From the NCBI GenBank assembly GCA_965651905.1, contig CBFGUG010000024.1, positions 35,743 to 99,742 of the forward strand: a stretch of 64,000 nucleotides of DNA. The letters run 5' to 3'. Shown piece after piece: positions 46,741 to 55,411 of this stretch (position 1 is its first letter; each line of letters starts with the position of its first letter). Source of the stretch: SZUA-265 sp965651905 (GTDB taxonomy: Bacteria > Myxococcota_A > Polyangia > Polyangiales > Polyangiaceae). The translations under genes were made by a program, and so were the position numbers. The notes below the pieces were generated by a model that saw nothing but the letters and a program-made list of their open reading frames with translations, was not told where the DNA came from and made no database searches.

Positions 46741-47624
46741 AACGCCTTGTACTCGCGCCTTCCTTCTTCGATCAGTTCGGAGATGCGTCGCTTGACCCGA
46801 TCGACCATCTTCCCGATTGTCGCGTCATCTTCCTGCCCCGTTCCGTCGAAGTGCATCGGCTCGCCAAAGCGAATCATCATGCGCACGGGAAGCGGAAAAG
46901 CGACGAGGTAAGGCGTGATGGGAACATAGGGCATTCCGATCAGCTTCCCTAGCTTGCGCAGATTCGCCACAGTCGGAACGGCTTCGCCGCCTCCCAACAC
47001 GGCTGTCGGTATTATCGGGCTCTTGGTTTCCAGGGCCAAACGCACGAAGCCAGTCCCAAAGCGCACCAGCGAGTGACGTTCTTTGAACAGCTTGGCCGTC
47101 CCGCGGGTTCCTTCAGGGAATACCATGAGCAGCCGCTCGTCCTCCAACAAGCGTCGCGCGTGTTGGGGCAGCCCATTGATCTGCCCAACGCGTGTGGCCC
47201 ACTCGGAGAAGAACGGCAGCTGGCCGATGAAACGATCCGCCATGCCGTGCGCCAGGCGTGGCGGGTCCATTTCGTAAAAACATGCGGTCGCGAGCATGAA
47301 AGCGTCGATCGCGTAGCCACCCGAGTGATTGGCGACCAACATCGCGCGGCCCCGCGTTGGCACGTGATGCGCGCCACTGCATTGAGTGTGGAAGTAGTGG
47401 CGATAGACCTGACCGCAAACCACCGCGGCCTGCGCCAAGTGCGATTTCGACACACCATACGCGTCGACGCCCGACGGATTGAACGCTAGGTCGAGCCGCG
47501 CGACCCGCTCTTGCGCTTCTTGCAGAAGGCTCGCCACGCGCGCAGGTCTAGCACCGCACGGGCCATCCGCGAAGACCCAGCTCGCTGCTCCCAAGTTTTC
47601 CTCGCGGTTGAGGGAATTGGCCAT
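46737..47624 (-). CDS. PlsC-like lysophospholipid acyltransferase
   Basis: 295 aa from ATG 47624 (preceded by TTG). The acyltransferase core has the HX4D motif NHSGGYAID, the substrate motif PEGTRGTAKLF and the block IIPTAVLGGGEAVP. These enzymes move fatty acyl groups from acyl-CoA or acyl-ACP to a lysophospholipid or similar acceptor at the inner membrane. No membrane helix beyond the amphipathic N-terminus is evident. Divergent from the EEP hydrolase gene with a 14-nt gap. Confidence 0.92.
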   Translation of the reverse strand: MANSLNREENLGAASWVFADGPCGARPARVASLLQEAQERVARLDLAFNPSGVDAYGVSKSHLAQAAVVCGQVYRHYFHTQCSGAHHVPTRGRAMLVANHSGGYAIDAFMLATACFYEMDPPRLAHGMADRFIGQLPFFSEWATRVGQINGLPQHARRLLEDERLLMVFPEGTRGTAKLFKERHSLVRFGTGFVRLALETKSPIIPTAVLGGGEAVPTVANLRKLGKLIGMPYVPITPYLVAFPLPVRMMIRFGEPMHFDGTGQEDDATIGKMVDRVKRRISELIEEGRREYKAL

Positions 47625-47638
47625 CAAACTACGGTTCG

Positions 47639-48391
47639 GTGGAGCCGACGCGACATGCAGCTCAAAGTACTCGACTGCGGGTTCTGACCTGGAACATCCA
47701 CAAGGGCATCGGCGGGATCGATCGCCGCTACGACCTCAGCCGAGTGATCGACGTGCTCACCTATTACGACGCGGACGTGATGCTTCTGCAGGAAGTCGCG
47801 CAGAACATGCCGAGTCTGCGCGGCGACGATCAAGTGCAAAAGCTCGTGAACGGCCTAGGGGGACACGCCGCGTTTCACCCTGAGCATCAGTTCCGCAAAG
47901 GCGGTTACGGCAATCTGATTCTCTCTCGCTGGCCTGTCGACGAGACGGCTCACGTCGACCTGACGATTGGGTCGCGTAAGCGACGTGGGCTCATCCAAGC
48001 ACAGGTCCGGGTACCACGTACTGCGGGAACTGACACGCTGATTGTGAACAACCTGCACTTGGGCCTGGCAGGCAGTGAGCGAGGCAAGCAGCTCAAACGA
48101 TTCGTCAGCAGCTCCCCGTTCACCCGAGTAAACGAGCGGACACCAATGGTCGTCGGGGGTGACTTGAACGACTTGTGGGGTAGCCTGGGGCCACGCTACC
48201 TCACGCCTCGAGGGCTGACTCGCGCGGGCAAGTTGTACAGTAGTTTTCCCGCCGCGTACCCCATTCGCCCGTTGGACGGCCTGTTCTACAGGGGCGACTT
48301 GGTCGTACGAGATGCGTACGTGGGGCGCTCGAGACTCGCCCGAACGGCCTCCGATCACCTGCCGATCTACGCCGATTTCGACATGTACTGA
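47639..48391 (+). CDS. endonuclease/exonuclease/phosphatase-family hydrolase
   Basis: 250 aa from GTG 47639. EEP signatures: LTWNIHKGIGG (Asn), LLQEV (Glu metal ligand), NNLHLGL (His), GGDLNDLWG (Asp/Asn) and the ending TASDHLPIYADF (Asp-His pair). Bacterial members of this group often sit with cardiolipin-synthase genes and may act on lipid head groups rather than DNA. The phospholipase D gene converges 21 nt downstream. Confidence 0.9.
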   Translation: MEPTRHAAQSTRLRVLTWNIHKGIGGIDRRYDLSRVIDVLTYYDADVMLLQEVAQNMPSLRGDDQVQKLVNGLGGHAAFHPEHQFRKGGYGNLILSRWPVDETAHVDLTIGSRKRRGLIQAQVRVPRTAGTDTLIVNNLHLGLAGSERGKQLKRFVSSSPFTRVNERTPMVVGGDLNDLWGSLGPRYLTPRGLTRAGKLYSSFPAAYPIRPLDGLFYRGDLVVRDAYVGRSRLARTASDHLPIYADFDMY

Positions 48392-48412
48392 AGCCCCCTC
48401 AGCGCTTCATGG

Positions 48413-49591
48413 TCACAGCCAACGTCGAAACCAATACAACACGCGCTCCGCCAACTTGTCGGCAACTGGCCGCGACTGAAACTCGTGAATGTGGACCTCA
48501 CGGCTCTTCTCCAAATCTGCGGCGAACGCACGGCTCACCAGCGCGGCGAAATGTTCATCCAACACGGACAAGTTCAACTCGCGATTGTTGCGCACCGACA
48601 TGGCATCGAGATTGAAGCTTCCAGTGGTTGCCCACTGGTGATCGATCACTGCCGTCTTCTGGTGCAGCATGCTGGGGAGGTACTCGTAGATTCGAACCCC
48701 TGAAGCCAACAACGTCTTCCACGTCGCGCGACTTGCCAAGCGTACCGCACCCACGTCACTGCGCGCTGGTAGGAGCACGCGGACGTCAACTCCCCGCCGA
48801 GCCGCTTGACGTAGGGCACGCCTCAGGCGCAGGTTGGGAATGAAATACGCATTGGCGATCCACACTTGCTCCCGCGCCTGCCAGATGCGCTGCACGTACG
48901 CCTCCAGTGCCTGTCTTTTTTCGGCGTAGCCGGCCTGCGCCAACAGCGCGACCTGCATCTCGCCACGCTCCACGATCGAAGGCATGGGGAGCGTTACTCG
49001 CTGACCACTCTCGTCATACCAACTATCAGCGAATGACTCGCACAAATCTGCCAAGATGGGGCCGCGCGTACACGCCAGATCATCGCGCCAACCTTCCCCA
49101 CCTCGATCCATCGAGATCCACTGATCGGCGAGGTTGACCCCCCCGATGAACGCGATCGCCCCATCGACAACCAAGAGCTTCCGATGATTGCGCACGGTCA
49201 GCCGCGAGAGCCGCGCTCGCAGTTGGATTGGGCGCAGTGGGTTGAACTCCAACACCTGAGCCCCCGCACCGCGGAGCTCGTCGAACAGATGCGACTCCGT
49301 GGCAAACGACCCCAACGCATCGTACATCACGTAGGTGGCGACACCCCGTTTGGCAGCGTCGCGCAACGCGTCGAAGAAGCGCCGACCCGTGCTATCGGAA
49401 TCCATCCAATACATTTCGAGGCGAACGTCGTGCTGAGCGCGCACGATTGCCTCGAGCATGAGTTCGAGGCCGCGTCCGCTGTCAGTCACGAACTCGACGG
49501 TGTTCCCCCCGACGAAGCGCTCGACGCCGCTTGGAGATAGACGGCGGCGTGGACGCAGGCGTCCCAACGTTCGTCGCAAGGGGGTACTCAT
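48413..49591 (-). CDS. phospholipase D / cardiolipin synthase-family protein
   Basis: 392 aa with two intact HKD motifs: HRKLLVVD in the first half and HQKTAVID in the second, each with a following Gly/Ser-Phe-Asn region (IGGVNLAD; TGSFNLD). It lacks the N-terminal membrane helices of ClsA and so resembles ClsB/ClsC-type synthases. It most likely joins phosphatidyl groups to glycerol or another alcohol to make cardiolipin. Neighbours (acyltransferase, EEP hydrolase) fit a phospholipid-remodelling set. Confidence 0.93.
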   Translation of the reverse strand: MSTPLRRTLGRLRPRRRLSPSGVERFVGGNTVEFVTDSGRGLELMLEAIVRAQHDVRLEMYWMDSDSTGRRFFDALRDAAKRGVATYVMYDALGSFATESHLFDELRGAGAQVLEFNPLRPIQLRARLSRLTVRNHRKLLVVDGAIAFIGGVNLADQWISMDRGGEGWRDDLACTRGPILADLCESFADSWYDESGQRVTLPMPSIVERGEMQVALLAQAGYAEKRQALEAYVQRIWQAREQVWIANAYFIPNLRLRRALRQAARRGVDVRVLLPARSDVGAVRLASRATWKTLLASGVRIYEYLPSMLHQKTAVIDHQWATTGSFNLDAMSVRNNRELNLSVLDEHFAALVSRAFAADLEKSREVHIHEFQSRPVADKLAERVLYWFRRWL

Positions 49592-49750
49592 GGCGGCGGA
49601 CGCAATTGTGCTCGGCTTTGAAGCGCGCCGCGAACAAAAGTGTTGCAGAGCGGCTGTACGAGTTCGCGGCCCCCGGCCTGATGTTCCGCACCTGCGACTT
49701 TGCGGCAGCTACGACTTGTCTACTGGTCGGCGACGCACGAAACCCAGTGC

Positions 49751-50905
49751 ATGAGCGTGATTGCTCGACTCTCGATACTGGTGCTCTTCGCGTTGGTGCT
49801 GGCGCGCCTACCGTCGCCCGCCATGGCGCAACCTGCAGTCAGCGGCGTGTCGAGCAGGTGGGCCAATGAGCTGTACGAGCGCGTGCGTCCGAGCATCGTG
49901 TTGGTCAGCACCGAACGAGGGCAGGGTACGGGCTTCCTGTTTCATTCTGATCGTCACATCGCAACCGCATTCCACGTGGTCGCAGGAGGACGCAACATCT
50001 ACGTCACACTGGCGGACGGCACTTCTCGTCCCGTGCGAGTCGTAGCGTGGGATCCGAGCCTCGACCTGGCGCTGCTCGAGCTCGCGACCAGCCTCAGAGC
50101 CCCCGTGTTGCAAGCCGTGCGTCCTGGCAGCGGACAAGTCGGCGATCCAGTCGTCGCCATCGGCAATCCCTGGGGCGACGAACAGCGTCGCAACGCCGAC
50201 TCGCGCGGCCCGGTGTGGGCTCTGAGTCAAGGGGTAATCAGTGCCCCACCCGCTGACTTGATCCAGACGGATGCGCCAGTCAATCCTGGTAACTCGGGAG
50301 GACCACTGCTCACGCGCGATGGAGAGGTGGTGGGGGTGCTCGTCGTTCGCCTAGCGGGATCCGACGGGATTTCTTTCGCAGTTCCGACGTCGCGCCTGGC
50401 GGCTTTGGTTCAGCGAATCGGCGTCCAGCCCGAGTACCGAGCGAGCGCCGTGAGCGTCGATGTTCAGCTGTCCTGGGTGCCCGTCGCGGAACACGAACTC
50501 TCAGGCGTTCTGCTCGGCACTCGCGTTGGATTCGGCAGCACTTGGGCACTCGGGCTGCGCGGCTCCCGGCTGTGGGGCAGTAAGGAAGTTCAGTCCACGT
50601 TGCACCTGACGGAACGTGATCGCTGGCTCGCCGAGGCGGACGTCAGCTACCGTTTGGGGGGCGGCGAGGGCGGCGGCCTGTCCGCTGGAGTCGGCGTGAC
50701 ATACCAGCTGGACGCCATCACCGATTGGCGGTCGAGTATCGAAGCTCAAGAGTTGGTCGAAGAAAAAACGAAACGCGATGACAACGCGGTTCGACTGATG
50801 CTGAGCGCCAGCATGGAAGCGGAGTGGCTCATTGCTGACACAGCGATATATCTGCTCGGTGAACGAGGATTCGGGGCCCGCCTCGGACTGGGGTTGGTGT
50901 TCTGA
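49751..50905 (+). CDS. HtrA-like serine protease with C-terminal barrel-like domain
   Basis: 384 aa from ATG 49751; the signal peptide is MSVIARLSILVLFALVLARL and cleavage is near AMA. Trypsin-like triad: His75 (ATAFHVV), Asp105 (DPSLDLAL), Ser182 (NPGNSGGP). No PDZ domain. The last 150 residues are instead strand-rich (LSGVLLGTRVGF, ADVSYRLGGG, LSAGVGVTYQLD, LMLSASMEAEWL) and end in Phe (LGLGLVF), like an outer-membrane barrel. That would place the protease facing the periplasm or the surface from an outer-membrane anchor. Domain assignment of the tail is inference. Confidence 0.85.
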   Translation: MSVIARLSILVLFALVLARLPSPAMAQPAVSGVSSRWANELYERVRPSIVLVSTERGQGTGFLFHSDRHIATAFHVVAGGRNIYVTLADGTSRPVRVVAWDPSLDLALLELATSLRAPVLQAVRPGSGQVGDPVVAIGNPWGDEQRRNADSRGPVWALSQGVISAPPADLIQTDAPVNPGNSGGPLLTRDGEVVGVLVVRLAGSDGISFAVPTSRLAALVQRIGVQPEYRASAVSVDVQLSWVPVAEHELSGVLLGTRVGFGSTWALGLRGSRLWGSKEVQSTLHLTERDRWLAEADVSYRLGGGEGGGLSAGVGVTYQLDAITDWRSSIEAQELVEEKTKRDDNAVRLMLSASMEAEWLIADTAIYLLGERGFGARLGLGLVF

Positions 50906-50974
50906 ACGCAAGCGATTAAAAGACTCTGCGGGACGTCGAACCGCTTTCGACGAATGCGAAAACACGAGGCAATC

Positions 50975-52003
50975 ATGAAAAAGGTCATCGTCACGGGCGG
51001 CGCGGGTTTCATCGGCTCACACACGACCGTGCAATTGGTCGCGGCCGGGTTTTCCCCGATCGTGGTGGACAACTTCTGCAACTCCGATCGCCGCATCATC
51101 GGGCGAATCGAACGCATCATCGAACGTCCGCTTTCCGTTCACGAGGTGGACTGCTGCGACCGAGCCGCATTCGACTCGGTTCTGTCGCGCGAAGGTGACG
51201 TCTACGGCGTGATCCATTTCGCCGCCCTCAAGGCGGTGGGGGGCTCAGTAGCGAATCCCCTAGCCTACTATCGCAACAACCTGGGTTCGCTGGTGACCGT
51301 ACTAGAGTCGATGTTGGCCGCAAAGCTGTCGCTGTTCGTCTTCTCTTCATCGTGCACCGTCTACGGACAACCCGACACCCTGCCAGTCACCGAGCTCAGC
51401 CCCACCAAAACTGCAGAATCGCCGTACGGGCGCACCAAACAGATCTGCGAAGACGTGCTCAACGACGTCGTGCGCTCTGGAGCGAAACTGGAGTGCGTCA
51501 CCTTGCGTTACTTCAACCCGATCGGCGCCCACGAGTCTGCTCTCATCGGCGAGCTCCCGCTCGGACCTCCCGAAAACCTGGTGCCCTACATCACCCAGAC
51601 GGCGGTCGGGCTGCGCGAACGGCTGACGGTGTTCGGCAGCGATTACCCGACCCGCGACGGCACCTGCATCCGCGACTACATCCACGTGACGGACTTGGCA
51701 GATGCTCACATCAGCGCGCTACGTTACGCTGCCGAGCGCCAAGACACCTCGTTCAACGAAGTCTTCAACGTCGGAACGGGCAGTGGGACGAGCGTGCTCG
51801 AAGCGCTTCAAGCGTTCGAAACGGGCACCGGCGTGCGCGTAGCCCGAGTCCTCGGCGACAGGCGTGCTGGAGACGTCGTCGAGACGTACGCTGACGTGCA
51901 AAAGGCCGAACGCGAACTGGGTTGGAAAGCTCGACTCACGCTGACCGACGCCATGAGAGACGCGTACCGCTGGCAGTGTGCGCTGCGTGACGACCCGCTG
52001 TGA
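50975..52003 (+). CDS. galE: UDP-glucose 4-epimerase
   Basis: 342 aa from ATG 50975 with GAGG 6 nt upstream; an earlier ATG at 50954 is in frame but lacks a site. Rossmann motif VIVTGGAGFIGSH and the catalytic pair Tyr151/Lys155 (YGRTK) after a Ser-rich strand (VFSSSCTVYG) match GalE. Interconverts UDP-glucose and UDP-galactose. Converges with galM 11 nt away; no intrinsic terminator was recognised between them. Confidence 0.96.
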   Translation: MKKVIVTGGAGFIGSHTTVQLVAAGFSPIVVDNFCNSDRRIIGRIERIIERPLSVHEVDCCDRAAFDSVLSREGDVYGVIHFAALKAVGGSVANPLAYYRNNLGSLVTVLESMLAAKLSLFVFSSSCTVYGQPDTLPVTELSPTKTAESPYGRTKQICEDVLNDVVRSGAKLECVTLRYFNPIGAHESALIGELPLGPPENLVPYITQTAVGLRERLTVFGSDYPTRDGTCIRDYIHVTDLADAHISALRYAAERQDTSFNEVFNVGTGSGTSVLEALQAFETGTGVRVARVLGDRRAGDVVETYADVQKAERELGWKARLTLTDAMRDAYRWQCALRDDPL

Positions 52004-52014
52004 GCAGCACAGCG

Positions 52015-53067
52015 TCAGCGCGGCAACCGTGCGCTAAATCGATGCTGCATCACGTGGTGGTAACGCTGCCCGGGAAGCAGTCGCACCTGCTCGGCCCATT
52101 CGGGCACGTTGATCGCGTTTGGAAACGCCTGGGTTTCGAGGCAAAGCGCGTTACGGTGGCCGTACGCCACGCCCTTGCCACGCTTTGATCCGTCGAGGAA
52201 GTTACCCGTGTACAGCTGAACGCCGGGCTGGTTCGCGAGTAACGTCAACTCTCGCCCAGAGCCTGGGTCGAGCAGCACGGCAACTTGGCGCAGTTCGTCG
52301 GGGCGCCCATCCACGACGAAGTTGTGATCGTAGCCGCTCGGCTCCGCTCCAGTTTTTTCGATGTCGCGTCCGACGGCCTTCGGCCTGCGGAAGTCGAAGG
52401 GCGTACCCTCGACTGCAATCACTTGCCCCATCGGCACCACGGGTGATCCGGGCGTGTAACTGCTCGCACAGAGCTGCAGCTCGTGAGCTTCGATGCTGCC
52501 CGAGTCGTGCCCCCCGAGATTCCAGTAGCTGTGGTGTGCCAGGTTCACGAGCGTGGGAGCGTCGGTCGTCGCTTCCATTTCGACGACGAACACCGCGTCT
52601 GGCGTGACGGCGTAGGTAACGCTCGCTTGGAGCGTCCCGGGGTAGCCTTCTTCGCCATCAACCGACTCGTAGCTGAAGCGTACCGCTGCGTTTCCGTCGT
52701 GCTCAGGCAGTATCTCGCTCTGCCACAGACGCGTGTTGAAACCCGTGGGGCCTCCATGCAGGTGATGGGGTGGGTCGTTTCGCGAGAAGTCGAGACGACG
52801 CCCCTCGAACTCACAGGTGCCACTAGCGATACGGTTGGCGACCCGACCCACGGTCGCGCCAAAAAACACGTCACACGCGAGATAGCTCGGAAGGTCGTCG
52901 TAGCCCGTGACGACGTCCGCTTCTCGTCCTGCCGCATTCGGCACTCGCAGCGAGGTCACGATGGCGCCATAGTCGATGGCGCTGAGGGTCAGCCCACCCG
53001 CGCTGAGCGTGGTGCGCCATACCTCCCTACCTTCGACCCGTCCGAAAATATCCCGAGAGGCACCCAT
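52015..53067 (-). CDS. galM: aldose 1-epimerase (mutarotase)
   Basis: 350 aa. GalM signatures: IASGTCEFEGRRL, HHLHGGPTGFN (catalytic His), VNLAHHSYWNL (His) and the catalytic Glu in CLETQAFPNA near the end. Converts beta- to alpha-anomers of aldoses before kinase or epimerase steps. Starts 3 nt after the macro-domain gene stop, so it is in the xylB operon. Confidence 0.95.
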   Translation of the reverse strand: MGASRDIFGRVEGREVWRTTLSAGGLTLSAIDYGAIVTSLRVPNAAGREADVVTGYDDLPSYLACDVFFGATVGRVANRIASGTCEFEGRRLDFSRNDPPHHLHGGPTGFNTRLWQSEILPEHDGNAAVRFSYESVDGEEGYPGTLQASVTYAVTPDAVFVVEMEATTDAPTLVNLAHHSYWNLGGHDSGSIEAHELQLCASSYTPGSPVVPMGQVIAVEGTPFDFRRPKAVGRDIEKTGAEPSGYDHNFVVDGRPDELRQVAVLLDPGSGRELTLLANQPGVQLYTGNFLDGSKRGKGVAYGHRNALCLETQAFPNAINVPEWAEQVRLLPGQRYHHVMQHRFSARLPR

Positions 53068-53070
53068 CGC

Positions 53071-53574
53071 TCAATTACCTTTCAGCGCAGCTTCGTACGC
53101 CTTCGTTACTTCGTCGCCAAAACACACGACACGAATCTCCCGCTCGGGAAACTGTTCGAGATGAGAGCGCAGTGCGAGAACTGCGACCACGGAGGCTTTT
53201 GCGACCGGATAGCCATAGGCGCCCGTACTGATGGAGGGGAAAGCGATCGTCTCGATCGAGTGCTGAACGGCCAACTGCAGGCAACTCTCGTAACAGCGGC
53301 GCAACACTTCAGCTTCGCGCTCTGTGCCGCCGCGCCAAATTGGACCGACCGTGTGAATCACCCAGGCCGCGGGCAAAGAATACCCTTTGGTGATTTTCGC
53401 CTCGCCAGGTTGACAGCCGCCCAAGGTCTTACATTCCGCCAGCAGCTGTTCACCAGCAGCACGGTGTATTGCGCCGTCGACTCCGCCGCCCCCGAGCAAG
53501 CTCGAATTCGCGGCGTTGACGATTGCGTCCACCGCCTGAGCAGTGATGTCGCCTGAGACCAGTTTGAGCGGCAT
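53071..53574 (-). CDS. macro-domain protein (ADP-ribose-binding/hydrolase)
   Basis: 167 aa from ATG 53574. The macro domain is complete: VSGDITAQAVDAIVNAANSS, GGGGVDGAIHRAAG, ITKGYSLPAAWVIHTVGP and SISTGAYGYP. Relatives de-acetylate O-acetyl-ADP-ribose or remove ADP-ribose from proteins or nucleic acids. It starts 16 nt after the xylB stop and lies between it and galM, which is an unexpected position for such an enzyme. Confidence 0.93.
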   Translation of the reverse strand: MPLKLVSGDITAQAVDAIVNAANSSLLGGGGVDGAIHRAAGEQLLAECKTLGGCQPGEAKITKGYSLPAAWVIHTVGPIWRGGTEREAEVLRRCYESCLQLAVQHSIETIAFPSISTGAYGYPVAKASVVAVLALRSHLEQFPEREIRVVCFGDEVTKAYEAALKGN

Positions 53575-53590
53575 GCTGATACCCAGCTGA

Positions 53591-55063
53591 TCAGTCGAAC
53601 AGACGAGACGTCTTCTGCTCGAACTGCGCGAGTATTTCTGCGTAGATCTTGGAGTGCTCTGGGTTGGGCTGTGCAACGCCGGGCGCTAGGCTGACGAACT
53701 TCGACGCAACCTCGTCCGCACTCACCTGTTTACCCGCAGCACGTCGGTCGACCCACAACGCTTGGATCGCCCCGCCTAGAGCCGCTGACTCCGGCTCGAC
53801 CAAGACGCGGACGGGCGCGCCGAGCATGTCCGCCAGTATTTGACGCCACAACGGGTTCTTCGAACCACCACCGACGACGCGCACGGCGTCCACTTTCAGC
53901 CCCAAGCGCTTCATGCGAGCCACCCCCGAAGCCAGTCCGAGGCTAGCCCCTTCGATCGCCGCGCGGAACAAGTGCCCCGGATTCAGCAGTCCTGGACGGA
54001 TGCCAAGCAGCGCTCCCGTCGCATTCGGGAGATTCGGGACTCGTTCACCTTGAATGTAGGGCAGCAACGTCAACCCGTCACAACCAGGCGAAACCGCGCT
54101 GGCCTTGGCGGTAATTTCCTCGTGGCCCAATCCGAAAGCGTTTCGCACTTCTTCCGTCACGTTGGTCACGTTCATCGTGCAAAGCAGCGGCATCCAAGCG
54201 CCCGTCGAATCGCAAAACGCTGCGATCAGCCCGTCTGGGTCGATGACGGGCTGCGCGGAATAGGCGAACACGGTCCCAGACGTACCGAGACTGACGACGG
54301 TCGACCCGGCAGCCGTGGCACCGCTGCCGATCGCACTCATCATGTTGTCACCACCGCCCGGGGAAACGACGGCCCCCTCGGGGAGCCCCCAACGCTTGGC
54401 AGCTTCTGCGCTCACCTTGCCCGCCACCTGATCGGCCGCTACGAGCTTTGGGAAGAAACTGCGCGCTTTCGGATCGAGCCAGTCGAGGATGGCCTCGTCG
54501 TAACACCGCTCACGCGGATCGAACGCGCCCGAGCCTGAAGCGTCGCCGCACTCCATGAATTTGTCGCCGGTGAGCAGGAAGTTGACGTAGTCGTGCGGCA
54601 ACAGAACACTGCGCACCCGCGCGAACTGCTCGGGCTCGTTCTGCTTCATCCAGAGCAGCTTCGGCAGCGTGTAACCCGTCGGCACAGGCCACTTGCCCGC
54701 TGCGGTAATCTGATCGGCCTGCGCCACCGTGGTCGTATCGCACCAAAGCTTTGCAGCGCGAACGGGCTTGTCGTCTTCCCCGAGGGTCACGAGGCCATGC
54801 TGTTGTCCCGAAACGCCAATGCCGCGAACCCGCGACTTGTCCACGGATCCGAGGAGCTTGCCGAGGACCTCACCTACCGCGTCACTCCAGGTTTCGGGGT
54901 GCTGCTCGGCCGCCCCTGGAGGCAGCCCTTCGATCAAGCCATACGCTTTCGAGGCACGTGCGACGACGGCGCTCTCGCCCTCCAGCTCCGCATCCAGCAC
55001 GACGCCTTTCGTGCTCTGCGTCCCTACGTCCAGACCGATGTAAAGCCCACTATTGCCACTCAT
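53591..55063 (-). CDS. xylB: xylulokinase
   Basis: 490 aa from ATG 55063 with AAGGA 9 nt upstream. FGGY-family kinase: IGLDVGTQSTKG phosphate loop, GVSGQQHGLV for the substrate, GGGDNMM with the catalytic Asp, and SLGTSGTVFAYS with VVGGGSKNPLWRQILADML near the end. ATP-dependent phosphorylation of D-xylulose. No xylose isomerase is visible here. First gene of the leftward xylB-macro-galM operon. Confidence 0.95.
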   Translation of the reverse strand: MSGNSGLYIGLDVGTQSTKGVVLDAELEGESAVVARASKAYGLIEGLPPGAAEQHPETWSDAVGEVLGKLLGSVDKSRVRGIGVSGQQHGLVTLGEDDKPVRAAKLWCDTTTVAQADQITAAGKWPVPTGYTLPKLLWMKQNEPEQFARVRSVLLPHDYVNFLLTGDKFMECGDASGSGAFDPRERCYDEAILDWLDPKARSFFPKLVAADQVAGKVSAEAAKRWGLPEGAVVSPGGGDNMMSAIGSGATAAGSTVVSLGTSGTVFAYSAQPVIDPDGLIAAFCDSTGAWMPLLCTMNVTNVTEEVRNAFGLGHEEITAKASAVSPGCDGLTLLPYIQGERVPNLPNATGALLGIRPGLLNPGHLFRAAIEGASLGLASGVARMKRLGLKVDAVRVVGGGSKNPLWRQILADMLGAPVRVLVEPESAALGGAIQALWVDRRAAGKQVSADEVASKFVSLAPGVAQPNPEHSKIYAEILAQFEQKTSRLFD

Positions 55064-55222
55064 GGTTTTCAGTCCTTCACGCCCTTGTTCACTGGGCATT
55101 CATCGTTGAATGTGAACGAGCCACCCTGGAGCGTCGTTGCAAGCGTCACTCATCCGGGTGATCCATCCGATTGGTAGTCGAAGCACACCATCAACGGGTC
55201 CAATCGGACGCGCAGTTTGGCA

Positions 55223-55239
55223 GAACGGGAGTCCCGTTC
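55223..55239. promoter_or_regulatory. perfect 8-1-8 palindrome, possible operator
   Basis: GAACGGGA-G-TCCCGTTC. The symmetry, one-base spacer and absence of a U-tract fit a dimeric regulator site better than a terminator. It could govern the xylB operon, but the distance (160 nt) is long. Confidence 0.4.
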
Positions 55240-55251
55240 GCAACAGCACTG

Positions 55252-55270
55252 GAAACGCTTCTAACGTTTC
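55252..55270. promoter_or_regulatory. 6-7-6 inverted repeat, possible LacI-type operator
   Basis: GAAACG-cttctaa-CGTTTC. The GAAACG/CGTTTC half-sites recall LacI/GalR-family operators, which commonly control sugar-kinase genes. Spacer length differs from typical LacI sites, so this is tentative. Confidence 0.35.
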
Positions 55271-55411
55271 TGGCCAAAAACCCGCTCATCGCGCGTGTCA
55301 CGCGCCTGAGATGGTTGCGCTGTGCTGCTAAATTCGCGTAGTCCGTGAGTCGGTTCCGACGAGCAAGGCGACCCGCCGCATACGCTCGGCGCAGGGCCCG
55401 AGACGAGGCTC

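Larger units (their letters stand above)
55064..55411. other. 348-nt region upstream of xylB with palindromes
   Basis: No gene recognised. It contains two inverted repeats (55223-55239 and 55252-55270), listed separately, 160-207 nt before xylB and after the stop of the barrel protein gene. Promoter elements were not resolved. Confidence 0.4.

Noticed and set aside
48680..48710. tRNA-like GATTCGAACCCC stretch
   Set aside because: It falls inside the conserved phospholipase D coding sequence and no cloverleaf forms around it.
52483..53556. Rightward 357-codon frame opposite galM and the macro gene
   Set aside because: Spans two well-supported genes and their junction; no domain recognised.
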